Assembly: GCA_001898335.1 (NCBI GenBank)
Contig: MKTS01000001.1
Location: 620,001-684,000, forward strand
DNA from: Mucilaginibacter sp. 44-25
GTDB taxonomy: Bacteria; Bacteroidota; Bacteroidia; Sphingobacteriales; Sphingobacteriaceae
Length of the DNA: 64,000 nucleotides
Reading direction: 5' to 3'
The translations under genes and the position numbers were made by a program. The first letter of the stretch is position 1. Each line of letters begins with the position of its first letter. The notes under the pieces were generated by a model. It worked only from the letters and a program-made list of their open reading frames with translations. It ran no database searches and was not told the DNA's origin. Positions 36,394-44,227 of the stretch are shown piece by piece.

Positions 36394-37461
36394 TTATTTA
36401 TTCTTTTCAGCAAACTCACGCATGGCATCAATCAGCACGTAAACGCTGGTGATGGGCAACGCATTGTATATAGAAGCACGGAAACCACCAACGCTTCTAT
36501 GGCCTTTGATACCTACGATACCCTTTTCGTCACAAAATTTAAGGAATGGTTTTTCAAGCTCCGCGTTCTCCATCACAAAGCATACGTTCATGCGCGAACG
36601 GTCTTCTGGAGCGGCAACAGCTTTAAATAATGGGTTGCGGTCGATCTCTTCGTAAAGTACACGTGCTTTCTCGTTATTTTCTTTCTCGATAGCAGGTACA
36701 CCACCTTTAGATTTTAACCATTTCAGGGTTAACATAGATACGTAAATGGCAAAGCAAGGAGGCGTATTATACATAGAACCACCTTCTATTTGTACCTGGT
36801 AGTTGTACATAGCAGGTATTTTACGACTGGTTTTGCCTAAAATATCATCTTTAACAATTACCAGCGTAACGCCTGCAGGGCCCATATTTTTCTGTGCGCC
36901 TGCGTAGATCAAACCGAAATCGGCCACATTTACATAGCGGCTGAAAATATCAGACGACATATCGCAAACCAGCGGCACAGGCGATTTAGGAAATTGCTGT
37001 AACTGCGTACCGTAAATGGTATTATTTGATGTGATGTGGAAATAAGCCGCATCAGTTGGTATGGTATAATCTTTAGGGATATAAGTGTAGTTGCTTTCTT
37101 TTGAAGAAGCTACTACTTCTACATCACCAAAAAATTTAGCTTCTTTTAAGGCTTTACTTGCCCATACGCCAGTATCCAGGTAAGCGGCTTTGCCACCCTC
37201 CGGTAACAAATTGTTGGGCGCCATTGCAAACTGGGTGCTTGCACCGCCTTGTAAAAACAGTACCGAGTACCCCTCAGGTACGTTAAATAATTCTTTTACT
37301 AACGCAACAGCTTCATTCAGTACTTCTTCAAATTCCGGTGAGCGGTGCGAAATCTCCAGCAAGGATAAACCTGTTCCGTTGAAATCAAGTACAGCCGCTG
37401 CTGCCTGTTTGAATACCTCCTGAGGCAATATGCCGGGTCCGGCACCGAAATTGTATTTCAT
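36394..37461 (-). CDS. serC: 3-phosphoserine/phosphohydroxythreonine aminotransferase
   Basis: A PLP enzyme of fold type [17 protein letters not shown] at the N-terminus, [12 protein letters not shown] near residue 72 and [16 protein letters not shown] near residue 187, whose Lys binds PLP, are diagnostic. SerC makes phosphoserine in serine synthesis and acts in vitamin B6 synthesis. The 83-bp gap before serA is largely filled by a hairpin repeat. A serB-type phosphatase gene is not seen beside it. Confidence 0.95.
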   Translation of the reverse strand: MKYNFGAGPGILPQEVFKQAAAAVLDFNGTGLSLLEISHRSPEFEEVLNEAVALVKELFNVPEGYSVLFLQGGASTQFAMAPNNLLPEGGKAAYLDTGVWASKALKEAKFFGDVEVVASSKESNYTYIPKDYTIPTDAAYFHITSNNTIYGTQLQQFPKSPVPLVCDMSSDIFSRYVNVADFGLIYAGAQKNMGPAGVTLVIVKDDILGKTSRKIPAMYNYQVQIEGGSMYNTPPCFAIYVSMLTLKWLKSKGGVPAIEKENNEKARVLYEEIDRNPLFKAVAAPEDRSRMNVCFVMENAELEKPFLKFCDEKGIVGIKGHRSVGGFRASIYNALPITSVYVLIDAMREFAEKNK

Positions 37462-37640
37462 GATTAATTATTTATGTATTGGTTTATTAAGTTTGTACTA
37501 AGACGCGCCTAAGGTAGTTAATTCGACAAAAATTATAGACTTTTTTTACATTTTTTTTAAAATGCCGTGACATAAGCAAAAACTCGATTATTGCTTCTAT
37601 AAGATAAATTATAGTAGGAAATTGGGTAAGTAAGCGTTGG

Positions 37641-38291
37641 TTATAAATGCTTCAGTTGCGAAATAGCCAGCGATGGATCACTTGCCGAGAATACCGAACT
37701 CCCTGCTACCAAAACGCTGGCGCCGGCCTCAACTAACTTAGCAGCGTTGCCGGTATCAACACCACCATCAACTTCTATTTTAAGATCAGGGTTAGTGGTT
37801 GCGGCAAGCGTTTTCACTTGCGCAAGTTTTGTAAAAGTATGTCCAATGAATTTTTGGCCGCCAAAACCAGGGTTTACCGACATCACCAAAACCATGTCCA
37901 GATCAGCTATGATGTCTACCAGATTGGCAACAGGCGTTGCAGGATTTATAGCTACGGATGCTTTACAACCCAGTTGTTTGATGACCTGTATGGTGCGGTG
38001 CAGGTGCGGACAGGCTTCGTAATGTACCGTTATGCTATCGGCCCCGGCTTCCTTAAAGTCTTTAAGGTAACGGTCAGGGTCAACGATCATTAGGTGCACA
38101 TCAAGCGGCTTTTGGGCGTGTTTTTTGATAGCCTTTATAACAGGAAAACCGAAGGAGATGTTCGGTACAAACATGCCGTCCATCACATCCACATGGAACC
38201 AATCTGCTTCACTGGCATTTACCAGTTCAATATCTCTTTGCAGGTTTGCAAAATCGGAAGCTAATAAAGAAGGCGCTATCAAATGGTGCAT
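37641..38291 (-). CDS. rpe: Ribulose-phosphate 3-epimerase
   Basis: A TIM-barrel enzyme of the pentose phosphate pathway. LIAPSLLASDFANLQRDIE at the start, WFHVDVMDGMFVPNISFG near residue 31 with metal-binding His and Asp, VMSVNPGFGGQKFI near residue 137 and EVDGGVDTGNA near residue 172 are family marks. Length 216 aa is normal. A TATATTTA box ends four bases before its ATG, near the TAnnTTTG consensus. Confidence 0.95.
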   Translation of the reverse strand: MHHLIAPSLLASDFANLQRDIELVNASEADWFHVDVMDGMFVPNISFGFPVIKAIKKHAQKPLDVHLMIVDPDRYLKDFKEAGADSITVHYEACPHLHRTIQVIKQLGCKASVAINPATPVANLVDIIADLDMVLVMSVNPGFGGQKFIGHTFTKLAQVKTLAATTNPDLKIEVDGGVDTGNAAKLVEAGASVLVAGSSVFSASDPSLAISQLKHL

Positions 38292-38315
38292 GCGGTAAAT
38301 ATAGAGATATTTTAA

Positions 38316-38354
38316 AGTTTACAGTTAATAGTTTGCAGTTAGCTACTGCAAACT
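38316..38354. repeat. 7-nt-period inverted repeat between CoA-transferase and rpe genes
   Basis: Reading from 38316, heptads AGTTTAC, AGTTAAT, AGTTTGC and AGTTAGC follow one another. AGTTTGCAGT (38330-38339) pairs perfectly with ACTGCAAACT (38345-38354) around a 5-nt loop. It could end the CoA-transferase message. Confidence 0.7.
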
Positions 38355-38366
38355 TCCCTCCGCAAA

Positions 38367-39023
38367 TTATATTGCCATCTCCGGCACATCACCCTTAACA
38401 ACCAGCTTGCCGGCCGTTGCTTTTTTGATATCGTCAACAGAAACACCGGGCGCCCGTTCTACCAGTTTGAAACCACCATCGGGCAGAATGTCTAACACGG
38501 CCAATTCTGTTACTATTTTTTTAACGCATTTAATGCCGGTTAAGGGCAAGGTGCAGTTTGGTAAAAGTTTTGATTCGCCAGCTTTGTTAACATGCTGCAT
38601 GGCTACAATAATATTTTCGGCTGAAGCCACCAGATCCATGGCTCCCCCCATTCCCTTTACCATTTTACCGGGAATTTTCCAATTAGCGATGTCGCCATTT
38701 TCAGATACTTCCATGGCGCCTAAGATGGTTAGGTTAACTTTCTTGGCCCGTATCATGCCAAAGCTCATGGCCGAATCAAAAACCGCAGAACCGGGTAGTT
38801 TGGTTATGGTTTGCTTACCTGCGTTGGTGGTGTCAGGGTCTTCTTCTCCCTCAAACGGAAACGGCCCCATCCCTAACAATCCGTTCTCAGATTGCAGCAC
38901 CACGTCAATATTTTCCGGGATATAATTGGCTACCAATGTAGGGATGCCGATACCCAGGTTAACATAATAACCGTCTTTTACTTCTTTTGCTATACGTTTA
39001 GCTATACCTTCTTTGTCAAGCAT
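38367..39023 (-). CDS. scoB: 3-oxoacid CoA-transferase, subunit B
   Basis: The subunit carries the catalytic-Glu context QSENGLLGMGPFP near residue 48 and GYYVNLGIGIPTLV near residue 18, with DLVASAENIIVAMQHV later. It joins with subunit A to move CoA between succinyl-CoA and acetoacetate. I chose the ATG at 39023 (MLDKEGIAKRIAKEV). The longer frame from 39089 adds 22 residues that are only translated octad repeat and the end of the IVP gene. The two subunit genes are normally adjacent, but here a 0.4-kb IVP gene lies between them. Confidence 0.9.
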   Translation of the reverse strand: MLDKEGIAKRIAKEVKDGYYVNLGIGIPTLVANYIPENIDVVLQSENGLLGMGPFPFEGEEDPDTTNAGKQTITKLPGSAVFDSAMSFGMIRAKKVNLTILGAMEVSENGDIANWKIPGKMVKGMGGAMDLVASAENIIVAMQHVNKAGESKLLPNCTLPLTGIKCVKKIVTELAVLDILPDGGFKLVERAPGVSVDDIKKATAGKLVVKGDVPEMAI

Positions 39024-39036
39024 CTTTGTAATTTGA

Positions 39037-39417
39037 TTATTGGGTAATTTGAAGATTTGAAAATGTTTTAACCGCTTTTGAACTCGCAATAATTTTAGAG
39101 ATTATTTTAATAATTGATATCAACTTGTCAAGTAAAGTTGGATCGAACGGATAGGTTTTTGAAGACTGACACAATAGAAGAAAATATTCCGTTTCATCGG
39201 CTTCCTTAGCGGCAATTTTCATTTTGTGAATGAAGTCCGCCTTACTTTCTGCGTTTTGAGCTTCCCGTACATTTGCGCCTATTGATATACCAGATCTTAT
39301 CAGTTGCTTAGATATGACATATTTCTTTTGGCTCTCCAATTCTTCACAAAATGTAATGATGTGTAATGGGAATTCGAAGGTTAATGCGACTATCAGATTT
39401 TCTTTATCGTTCTTCAT
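39037..39417 (-). CDS. Four-helix-bundle protein of the S23 / 23S-rRNA intervening-sequence family (IVP), 126 aa
   Basis: The pattern is EFPLHIITFCEELESQKKYVISKQLIRSGISIGANVREAQNAESKADFIHKMKIAAKEADETEYFLLL, wholly helical, matching the S23/IVP family (TIGR02436, also related to the Avd protein of diversity-generating retroelements). Family members are known from intervening sequences inside 23S rRNA genes, as well as standalone genes of unknown role. I chose the ATG at 39417, which lies inside the right repeat arm. Its last codons lie in the left arm. It sits between the two CoA-transferase subunit genes on the same strand. Confidence 0.85.
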   Translation of the reverse strand: MKNDKENLIVALTFEFPLHIITFCEELESQKKYVISKQLIRSGISIGANVREAQNAESKADFIHKMKIAAKEADETEYFLLLCQSSKTYPFDPTLLDKLISIIKIISKIIASSKAVKTFSNLQITQ

Positions 39418-39433
39418 TTTCAAATCTTCAAAT
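39047..39433. repeat. IVP cassette bounded by a perfect 19-bp inverted repeat
   Basis: ATTTGAAGATTTGAAAATG at 39047-39065 is the exact inverse of CATTTTCAAATCTTCAAAT at 39415-39433. The arms enclose nearly the whole IVP gene. Both flanks extend outward as degenerate 8-nt units of the type TTTTCAAA, TCTTCAAA. In RNA the arms would form a stem with the gene as its loop. Confidence 0.85.
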
Positions 39434-40138
39434 CATCTTATTTTCTAATCTTCTTACCGTTCTTTGCTCAATGCGTTTCTCGTAATTTTCACCTTTAAAT
39501 ATTCGGTGTACGTATATGCCAGGGGTATGGATATGATCTGGGTCTAATTCTCCGGGTTCAACCAATTCTTCAACTTCGGCAATGGTTATTTTACCTGCCA
39601 TAGCCATTACGGGGTTAAAGTTGCGGGCCGTTGAGCGGTATACCAGGTTACCCATAGTATCGCCCTTCCAGGCTTTTACAATGGCAAAATCGGCATCAAA
39701 GGCCATTTCCATTAAATAATCTTTCCCGTTAAAGTTACGTATCTCTTTACCTTCTGCTACTTCGGTACCTATGCCTGCAGGCGTAAATATAGCCGGCATA
39801 CCATAGCCTGCGGCCATACAGCGCGTTGCTAATGTGCCCTGGGGGATAAGTTCTACCTCAAGTTCGCCGCTAAGTAGTTGGCGTTCAAACTCAGCATTTT
39901 CCCCTACGTATGACGATATCATCTTTTTAACTTGCCTGTTACGCAGTAACAAACCTATGCCAAAATCATCCACCCCCGCATTATTAGATATGCAGGTAAG
40001 GTCTTTAATCCCACTTTCCGCTAAGGCAAGTATGGTTTTCTCGGGCAGCCCGCATAATCCGAAGCCTCCCAGCATAAGGGTCATGCCGTCTCTAATATCG
40101 TTAATGGCTTCCTGTGCACCACTGACAACTTTATTCAT
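39428..40138 (-). CDS. scoA: 3-oxoacid CoA-transferase, subunit A
   Basis: The glycine-rich [19 protein letters not shown] near residue 18 and [17 protein letters not shown] near residue 46 identify the A subunit. It also carries [14 protein letters not shown] [23 protein letters not shown]. The usual family ending near EQRTVRR is followed here by five residues (LENKMI region) encoded in the octad repeat next to the IVP gene. The IVP ATG lies ten bases after its stop codon. Confidence 0.92.
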   Translation of the reverse strand: MNKVVSGAQEAINDIRDGMTLMLGGFGLCGLPEKTILALAESGIKDLTCISNNAGVDDFGIGLLLRNRQVKKMISSYVGENAEFERQLLSGELEVELIPQGTLATRCMAAGYGMPAIFTPAGIGTEVAEGKEIRNFNGKDYLMEMAFDADFAIVKAWKGDTMGNLVYRSTARNFNPVMAMAGKITIAEVEELVEPGELDPDHIHTPGIYVHRIFKGENYEKRIEQRTVRRLENKMI

Positions 40139-40156
40139 GTTTTAATTGGTTATAGG

Positions 40157-40164
40157 CAAATGTA
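40157..40164 (-). promoter_or_regulatory. -7 promoter element TACATTTG for the CoA-transferase operon
   Basis: An exact TAnnTTTG octamer on the minus strand, 18 nt before the scoA start codon. Confidence 0.5.
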
Positions 40165-40332
40165 GTTTTTTTAATAATACTATGCATGCATAATAACTTT
40201 TGATCTGATTTTTTTTTCACCTGCCATAAACATGTTTTGGCGATTTTAAATTTAACCCATTTACTTTGAGTTAAAAAATGCAAACAATTAAAAAACTAAA
40301 ACCTTATTACTATATATCAATCTATAAACAAA

Positions 40333-40875
40333 ATGGAACTGAATAATAATAACAACCCGCAGCCAAATGCTTACCGTGTTGAGGACGATGATAATTTAGA
40401 GGAAAAAGACCTGCGTCGCGAAACTTTTATGTTTGGCAGTGAAGAAAAAGAAGCCAACAAACCCGGAATGGAAGGCCAGGGATACGGCGGCCAAAGCTTT
40501 GGTGAGGATAACAATACACCATCCGGTGATGACGGTAACAACCCATCCCGTAATGCCGGTTATGGTAATGAATATTTTAAGCGTTCAGAACCCGCTGAAG
40601 AACATCCGGAGTTTAATAATTTCAAGGATCCCAATCAGTTAGGTCAACCCAATTTTACCCAATCTTCGGGAGCTGCGTTAACAGGCCAATCAGACGAAGA
40701 AAATGCTGGCCCCAAGCAAGAGGACGCCGGGAATGGCAACAATAACAGCGACGACCAAAATCTGAGCTATCAGGAAGGTACGGCTGATAACGATGGTTAT
40801 GAAACAGGCGTTAATGAAGAAGGTGACGTAGCCGGTAACCGAGAAGTACCCGATCAGCAAAAGGTAGGTGAATAG
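40333..40875 (+). CDS. Acidic, Asn/Gly/Glu-rich low-complexity protein, 180 aa
   Basis: The protein has no signal peptide, membrane segment or recognisable domain. It is rich in Asn, Asp, Glu, Gly and Gln, starts MELNNNNNPQPNAYRVEDDD, and is probably intrinsically disordered. Only a small motif DLRRETFMFG breaks the pattern. It has its own strong terminator. Function unknown; desiccation or stress roles would be speculation. Confidence 0.6.
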   Translation: MELNNNNNPQPNAYRVEDDDNLEEKDLRRETFMFGSEEKEANKPGMEGQGYGGQSFGEDNNTPSGDDGNNPSRNAGYGNEYFKRSEPAEEHPEFNNFKDPNQLGQPNFTQSSGAALTGQSDEENAGPKQEDAGNGNNNSDDQNLSYQEGTADNDGYETGVNEEGDVAGNREVPDQQKVGE

Positions 40876-40880
40876 TTAAT

Positions 40881-40915
40881 TTACCATAGCCCGAATCAAG
40901 GTTCGGGCTATGGTA
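40881..40915. terminator. Bidirectional terminator between convergent genes
   Basis: TTACCATAGCCCGAA and TTCGGGCTATGGTAA form a perfect 15-bp stem around a 5-nt loop. It lies between the stop codons at 40875 (plus) and 40922 (minus). Confidence 0.88.
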
Positions 40916-40921
40916 ATGTTT

Positions 40922-42001
40922 TTATTCTGCCACAGAAAACTTGAAAATAGTTTGCGTTTGATAAGTTTCTCCGGGCTTTAATACTGTTGAAGGAAATTCC
41001 GGTTGGTTTGGAGAATCAGGATAATGTTGCGTTTCCATCGCGAACGATGTACGGTATTCGTCTTTCTTTCCCCCTTTCATTACATTTTGAGCCTGCATAA
41101 AATTACCGGTGTAAAATTGCATTCCCGGCTCCTCTGTAAAAATTTCCATTTTTATGCCGCTTTTATCACCAATAACGGTGGCAACAGGTGTCGACAGATC
41201 ATGTGGGTTTAACACATAATTATGGTCATATCCCCTACCCTCCAACAGCTGTATATGATCATTGTTAATGCGTTCGCCTATTGTTACGGGTTGGGTAAAA
41301 TCAAAAGGTGTACCGGCAACAGGTTCAATTTTTCCGGTAGGGATCAATGTGCTGTTTACCGGTGTGTAACCCTCTGCATCAATCTGTACCATATGGTTTA
41401 AGATTGTTCCGCTGCCTTCGCCATTCAAGTTGAAAAATGCATGATTTGTAAGGTTTACCACAGTGGTTTTATCGGTAGTAGCCAAAAAACTTACCTTCAT
41501 GGCATTATCATCAGTAATTTGGTAGGTTACCTTAACGCTAAGGTTGCCCGGGAAACCGCCCTCCATATCTTCGGACAGGTAGGTTAGCACTAAGGTGGCT
41601 TCATCTGTTTGTTCGGCATCCCATATCACATCCTGGAAAGCTGGCGTACCACCATGCAGTGTGTTGGGGCCGTTGTTTAAAGCAAGGGTATATTCTGTTC
41701 CCTCAAGCGTAAACTTGCCTTTAGCTATTCGGTTAGCAAAACGCCCAATGGTGGCTCCATAATATGGCTCTTTGGAATTTATAAACCCATCAACACTTTC
41801 AAAGCCAAGTACGATATCAATGGACTTGCCGTACTTGTCGGGCACAAACAAACTTACCACACGGCCACCATAATTGGTAATTGCCGCCTCTACCCCATTA
41901 TTATTTTTTAGTATATATAAGTGGGTTTGTTTGCCGTTAACTGTTTTTTCAAATGCTGTAGCAGGGGGAAATTGTGGTCGGGTTTGAGTACTTTCTGTCA
42001 T
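40922..42001 (-). CDS. galM: Aldose 1-epimerase (mutarotase)
   Basis: GalM interconverts alpha and beta aldoses. EAAITNYGGRVVSLFVPD near residue 37, GATIGRFANRIAKGKF near residue 85, the catalytic NLTNHAFFNLNGEG (His near 185) and PGMQFYTGNFM near residue 300 are diagnostic. There is no signal peptide, so it is cytosolic. It is one gene with its own terminator, with no sugar-operon neighbours. Confidence 0.93.
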   Translation of the reverse strand: MTESTQTRPQFPPATAFEKTVNGKQTHLYILKNNNGVEAAITNYGGRVVSLFVPDKYGKSIDIVLGFESVDGFINSKEPYYGATIGRFANRIAKGKFTLEGTEYTLALNNGPNTLHGGTPAFQDVIWDAEQTDEATLVLTYLSEDMEGGFPGNLSVKVTYQITDDNAMKVSFLATTDKTTVVNLTNHAFFNLNGEGSGTILNHMVQIDAEGYTPVNSTLIPTGKIEPVAGTPFDFTQPVTIGERINNDHIQLLEGRGYDHNYVLNPHDLSTPVATVIGDKSGIKMEIFTEEPGMQFYTGNFMQAQNVMKGGKKDEYRTSFAMETQHYPDSPNQPEFPSTVLKPGETYQTQTIFKFSVAE

Positions 42002-42162
42002 TGTTATATTGTTTTTCCATGCGGATCAATCATCTGTTGAATTGGATTTCCGCAATTAAGCATAAAGCGCCAAATTTGCTATATTAATTACGCTTATCAT
42101 AGTACAAATGTCACAGGTACAATAATTTTTATTTTCCGAGGGGCTGGATATCATTTTAAGCC

Positions 42163-43032
42163 TTATAAATTTAATGCCTGCGGGCCAATAACGGCATTAT
42201 CACAAATATAAGTAGGCACAATACCCGTAGCCTGTATGCGGTTATCGGCATCCTGCGGCAATGTGTTACCCGATAGTACCAGCACAGTATCTAAACCAAA
42301 TTTATTGCCGCCCATAATATCGGTTTGCAGGGTGTCGCCTACCATTACTATGTCTTTTTTATTAATTGGCCTGTATTCGCGTATGAGGTCATAAACAAAC
42401 ATGAACATTTGTGAATCGGGCTTGCCAAAACGAATAAACTTTTTGCCGATAATGGTTTCGATCATTTGCGCTAAACCACCAATGGCAATGCTTACATCAT
42501 GGTTTGATACCGGGTAGGCATAGTCGGTATTGGCAACAATTGCAGGTATGGTACGCTTGCGCAGCAGGTTAACAGTTTTGTTGATGTCCTCAAACCAATT
42601 AAAACCCTCATCGTCCATAAAAACAAGAGCGTTCACCTGGTCAATATTACTGCTGTTGATATCGCTTACGGGCAGGGTTTTTAATCCGGCGCTTTCAATG
42701 TAGTGGGCAGATTCTGTAGTGCCAAGGTAGGCTACATATCCTCCCTCAACTTTTAGTTCCAGGTAATCTTTAGTTAACTGTCCCGAAGAGATGATCCTGT
42801 CGGCAGTCACCAGGTTTAACCCTTTGTTGTGGTATGACTGCGCTAATTGAGCCGGACTTCTGGAAGCATCGTTAGTAACAATGTAGTATTCTTTTTTTTG
42901 CGCTTCAAGGTAAGCAAAAGTGCGCTCAATACCCGGCACCAGGCCGGTGTGTGTTTTAAGCACACCAAAGGCATCAAAAAAGATCACTTCATAACGGTCT
43001 ATAATTGATTTGAAATCCTCTATGCGTTTCAT
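42163..43032 (-). CDS. HAD-IIA hydrolase (TIGR01459-like), about 289 aa
   Basis: The HAD motifs are FFDAFGVLKTHTG (nucleophile Asp20 with the ATG at 43032), VTNDASRSPAQL and MVGDTLQTDIMGGNKFG. Motif I is D-A-F-G rather than DxD, so the second Asp is missing. This pattern occurs in the TIGR01459 branch, where the site reads D-x-W-G. I chose the ATG at 43032 over a GTG at 43056. It follows the kinase-like gene after 27 bp. The substrate is unknown. Confidence 0.8.
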   Translation of the reverse strand: MKRIEDFKSIIDRYEVIFFDAFGVLKTHTGLVPGIERTFAYLEAQKKEYYIVTNDASRSPAQLAQSYHNKGLNLVTADRIISSGQLTKDYLELKVEGGYVAYLGTTESAHYIESAGLKTLPVSDINSSNIDQVNALVFMDDEGFNWFEDINKTVNLLRKRTIPAIVANTDYAYPVSNHDVSIAIGGLAQMIETIIGKKFIRFGKPDSQMFMFVYDLIREYRPINKKDIVMVGDTLQTDIMGGNKFGLDTVLVLSGNTLPQDADNRIQATGIVPTYICDNAVIGPQALNL

Positions 43033-43059
43033 TTTTGGTTTTTTGTTTAAAGTCACTCA

Positions 43060-44097
43060 CTATTCCAATCCCAAAGCTTTTATAATTTTCTCTGCGTCAA
43101 AATCGCGGTCAACAGATGGCAGATAAGTTTCAAATGCCTCGGACTGTAGTTTCTTAGCATATTGTCCGCTAAAAAAGTATTGGCCGTCTTTTATTACATA
43201 GTTCAGTATAAAAAAGCGGTAAGCTTCTTTCAGGAAACGTATCTCATCGGCTGTAATAGGGTTTACTTTGTGATATTCTTTCAGGAAAGTAATAAAGCGG
43301 TCTTCCATCATTGGCCCTATCACGTAGCTGAACACGGTTCGGTCGCCGGCATCTGAAACTACTCTGCTGAAAAAATAAAAATCGAGCAAACGGTAGCTCA
43401 TCCTGAACCAGTCATAATCCCATCGTGAGTAAAGTTCCAGTTCTGGTGTTACCGAAAAGTTCCCGATGTTCCAGTCAATAAATACCGGGATGATCTCGAA
43501 AGAACTCATATTATACCGGGAGCGGTTTTTCAAGAATTGTTCGCAATGATATTTAAGCAGATCGGCCTGCATACGGGTGCCAAATTTGCGCTCGTCCTTT
43601 TCCAGTTGACGCTGCAGGTCATAAATATCGGTCCGTAAAGTCTTAGACGATTTTGGTAATACATTTTTTACCCTTGAGCATGCTTTATGGAACTTGCCCA
43701 ACTGGTTACCCAGTTTTTTGATCATGTCATTGTCCAGGCGGCGTGGCAGGCGTTCCATCATACGGGTGGGGTTATAAAAAACCACCCAGGCATCGTCCTT
43801 GCCCTGTTTGTAGCGGTAAATGTAAACGCGGTTATTTTTTAATAACGACTTTGATAACAGGTTTTCAAATGGGTATAGCAAGTTATTTGATAGCGCCTGT
43901 ATGATACGATGATCCTCTTTAAAATGCTCGAATTTGCCAAAGAACGAAAGCTTGGCAATAACAATATCGTCATCATCAAAAGTGATGCGGTACACATGAT
44001 TGGTAGAAACCATCGCGCTGATATCATCAATGCTTCGGATGATTTTAGATTTGTCGTAGCCTTCCCAGGCTGATTGTATTATGAGGTGAAAGTCCAT
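43060..44097 (-). CDS. APH/choline-kinase-fold protein, 345 aa
   Basis: VYRITFDDDDIVIAKLSFFG (about residues 35-54) looks like the N-lobe with the ATP-site lysine. VFIDWNIGNFSV (near residue 207) resembles the HxDxxxxN catalytic loop, with IDWNIGN in place of HGDxxxxN. WDYDWFRM follows as the DxD metal-site equivalent. These suggest an aminoglycoside-phosphotransferase-like kinase, possibly with altered catalysis. It lies between a glutamine-synthetase-like gene and a HAD gene on the same strand. Substrate unknown. Confidence 0.6.
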   Translation of the reverse strand: MDFHLIIQSAWEGYDKSKIIRSIDDISAMVSTNHVYRITFDDDDIVIAKLSFFGKFEHFKEDHRIIQALSNNLLYPFENLLSKSLLKNNRVYIYRYKQGKDDAWVVFYNPTRMMERLPRRLDNDMIKKLGNQLGKFHKACSRVKNVLPKSSKTLRTDIYDLQRQLEKDERKFGTRMQADLLKYHCEQFLKNRSRYNMSSFEIIPVFIDWNIGNFSVTPELELYSRWDYDWFRMSYRLLDFYFFSRVVSDAGDRTVFSYVIGPMMEDRFITFLKEYHKVNPITADEIRFLKEAYRFFILNYVIKDGQYFFSGQYAKKLQSEAFETYLPSVDRDFDAEKIIKALGLE

Positions 44098-44227
44098 TGG
44101 TTGAACCGGGATTAAGCGTATTTGTTCGGTTTCACGGGATAATTCTTCAATACCGGTGTAAATTGGTTTATGCGGCTAATATACTACTGTTTTCAGTTTT
44201 AAACTTTTGTACGGCAAATAATCCCGG

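Noticed and set aside
39024..39089. N-terminal extension of the CoA-transferase B frame
   Set aside because: It only translates octad repeat and the end of the IVP gene; family members start at the ATG at 39023.
39047..39433. The IVP unit as an insertion sequence
   Set aside because: It encodes no transposase and I see no target-site duplication, so I describe it only as an inverted-repeat-bounded cassette.
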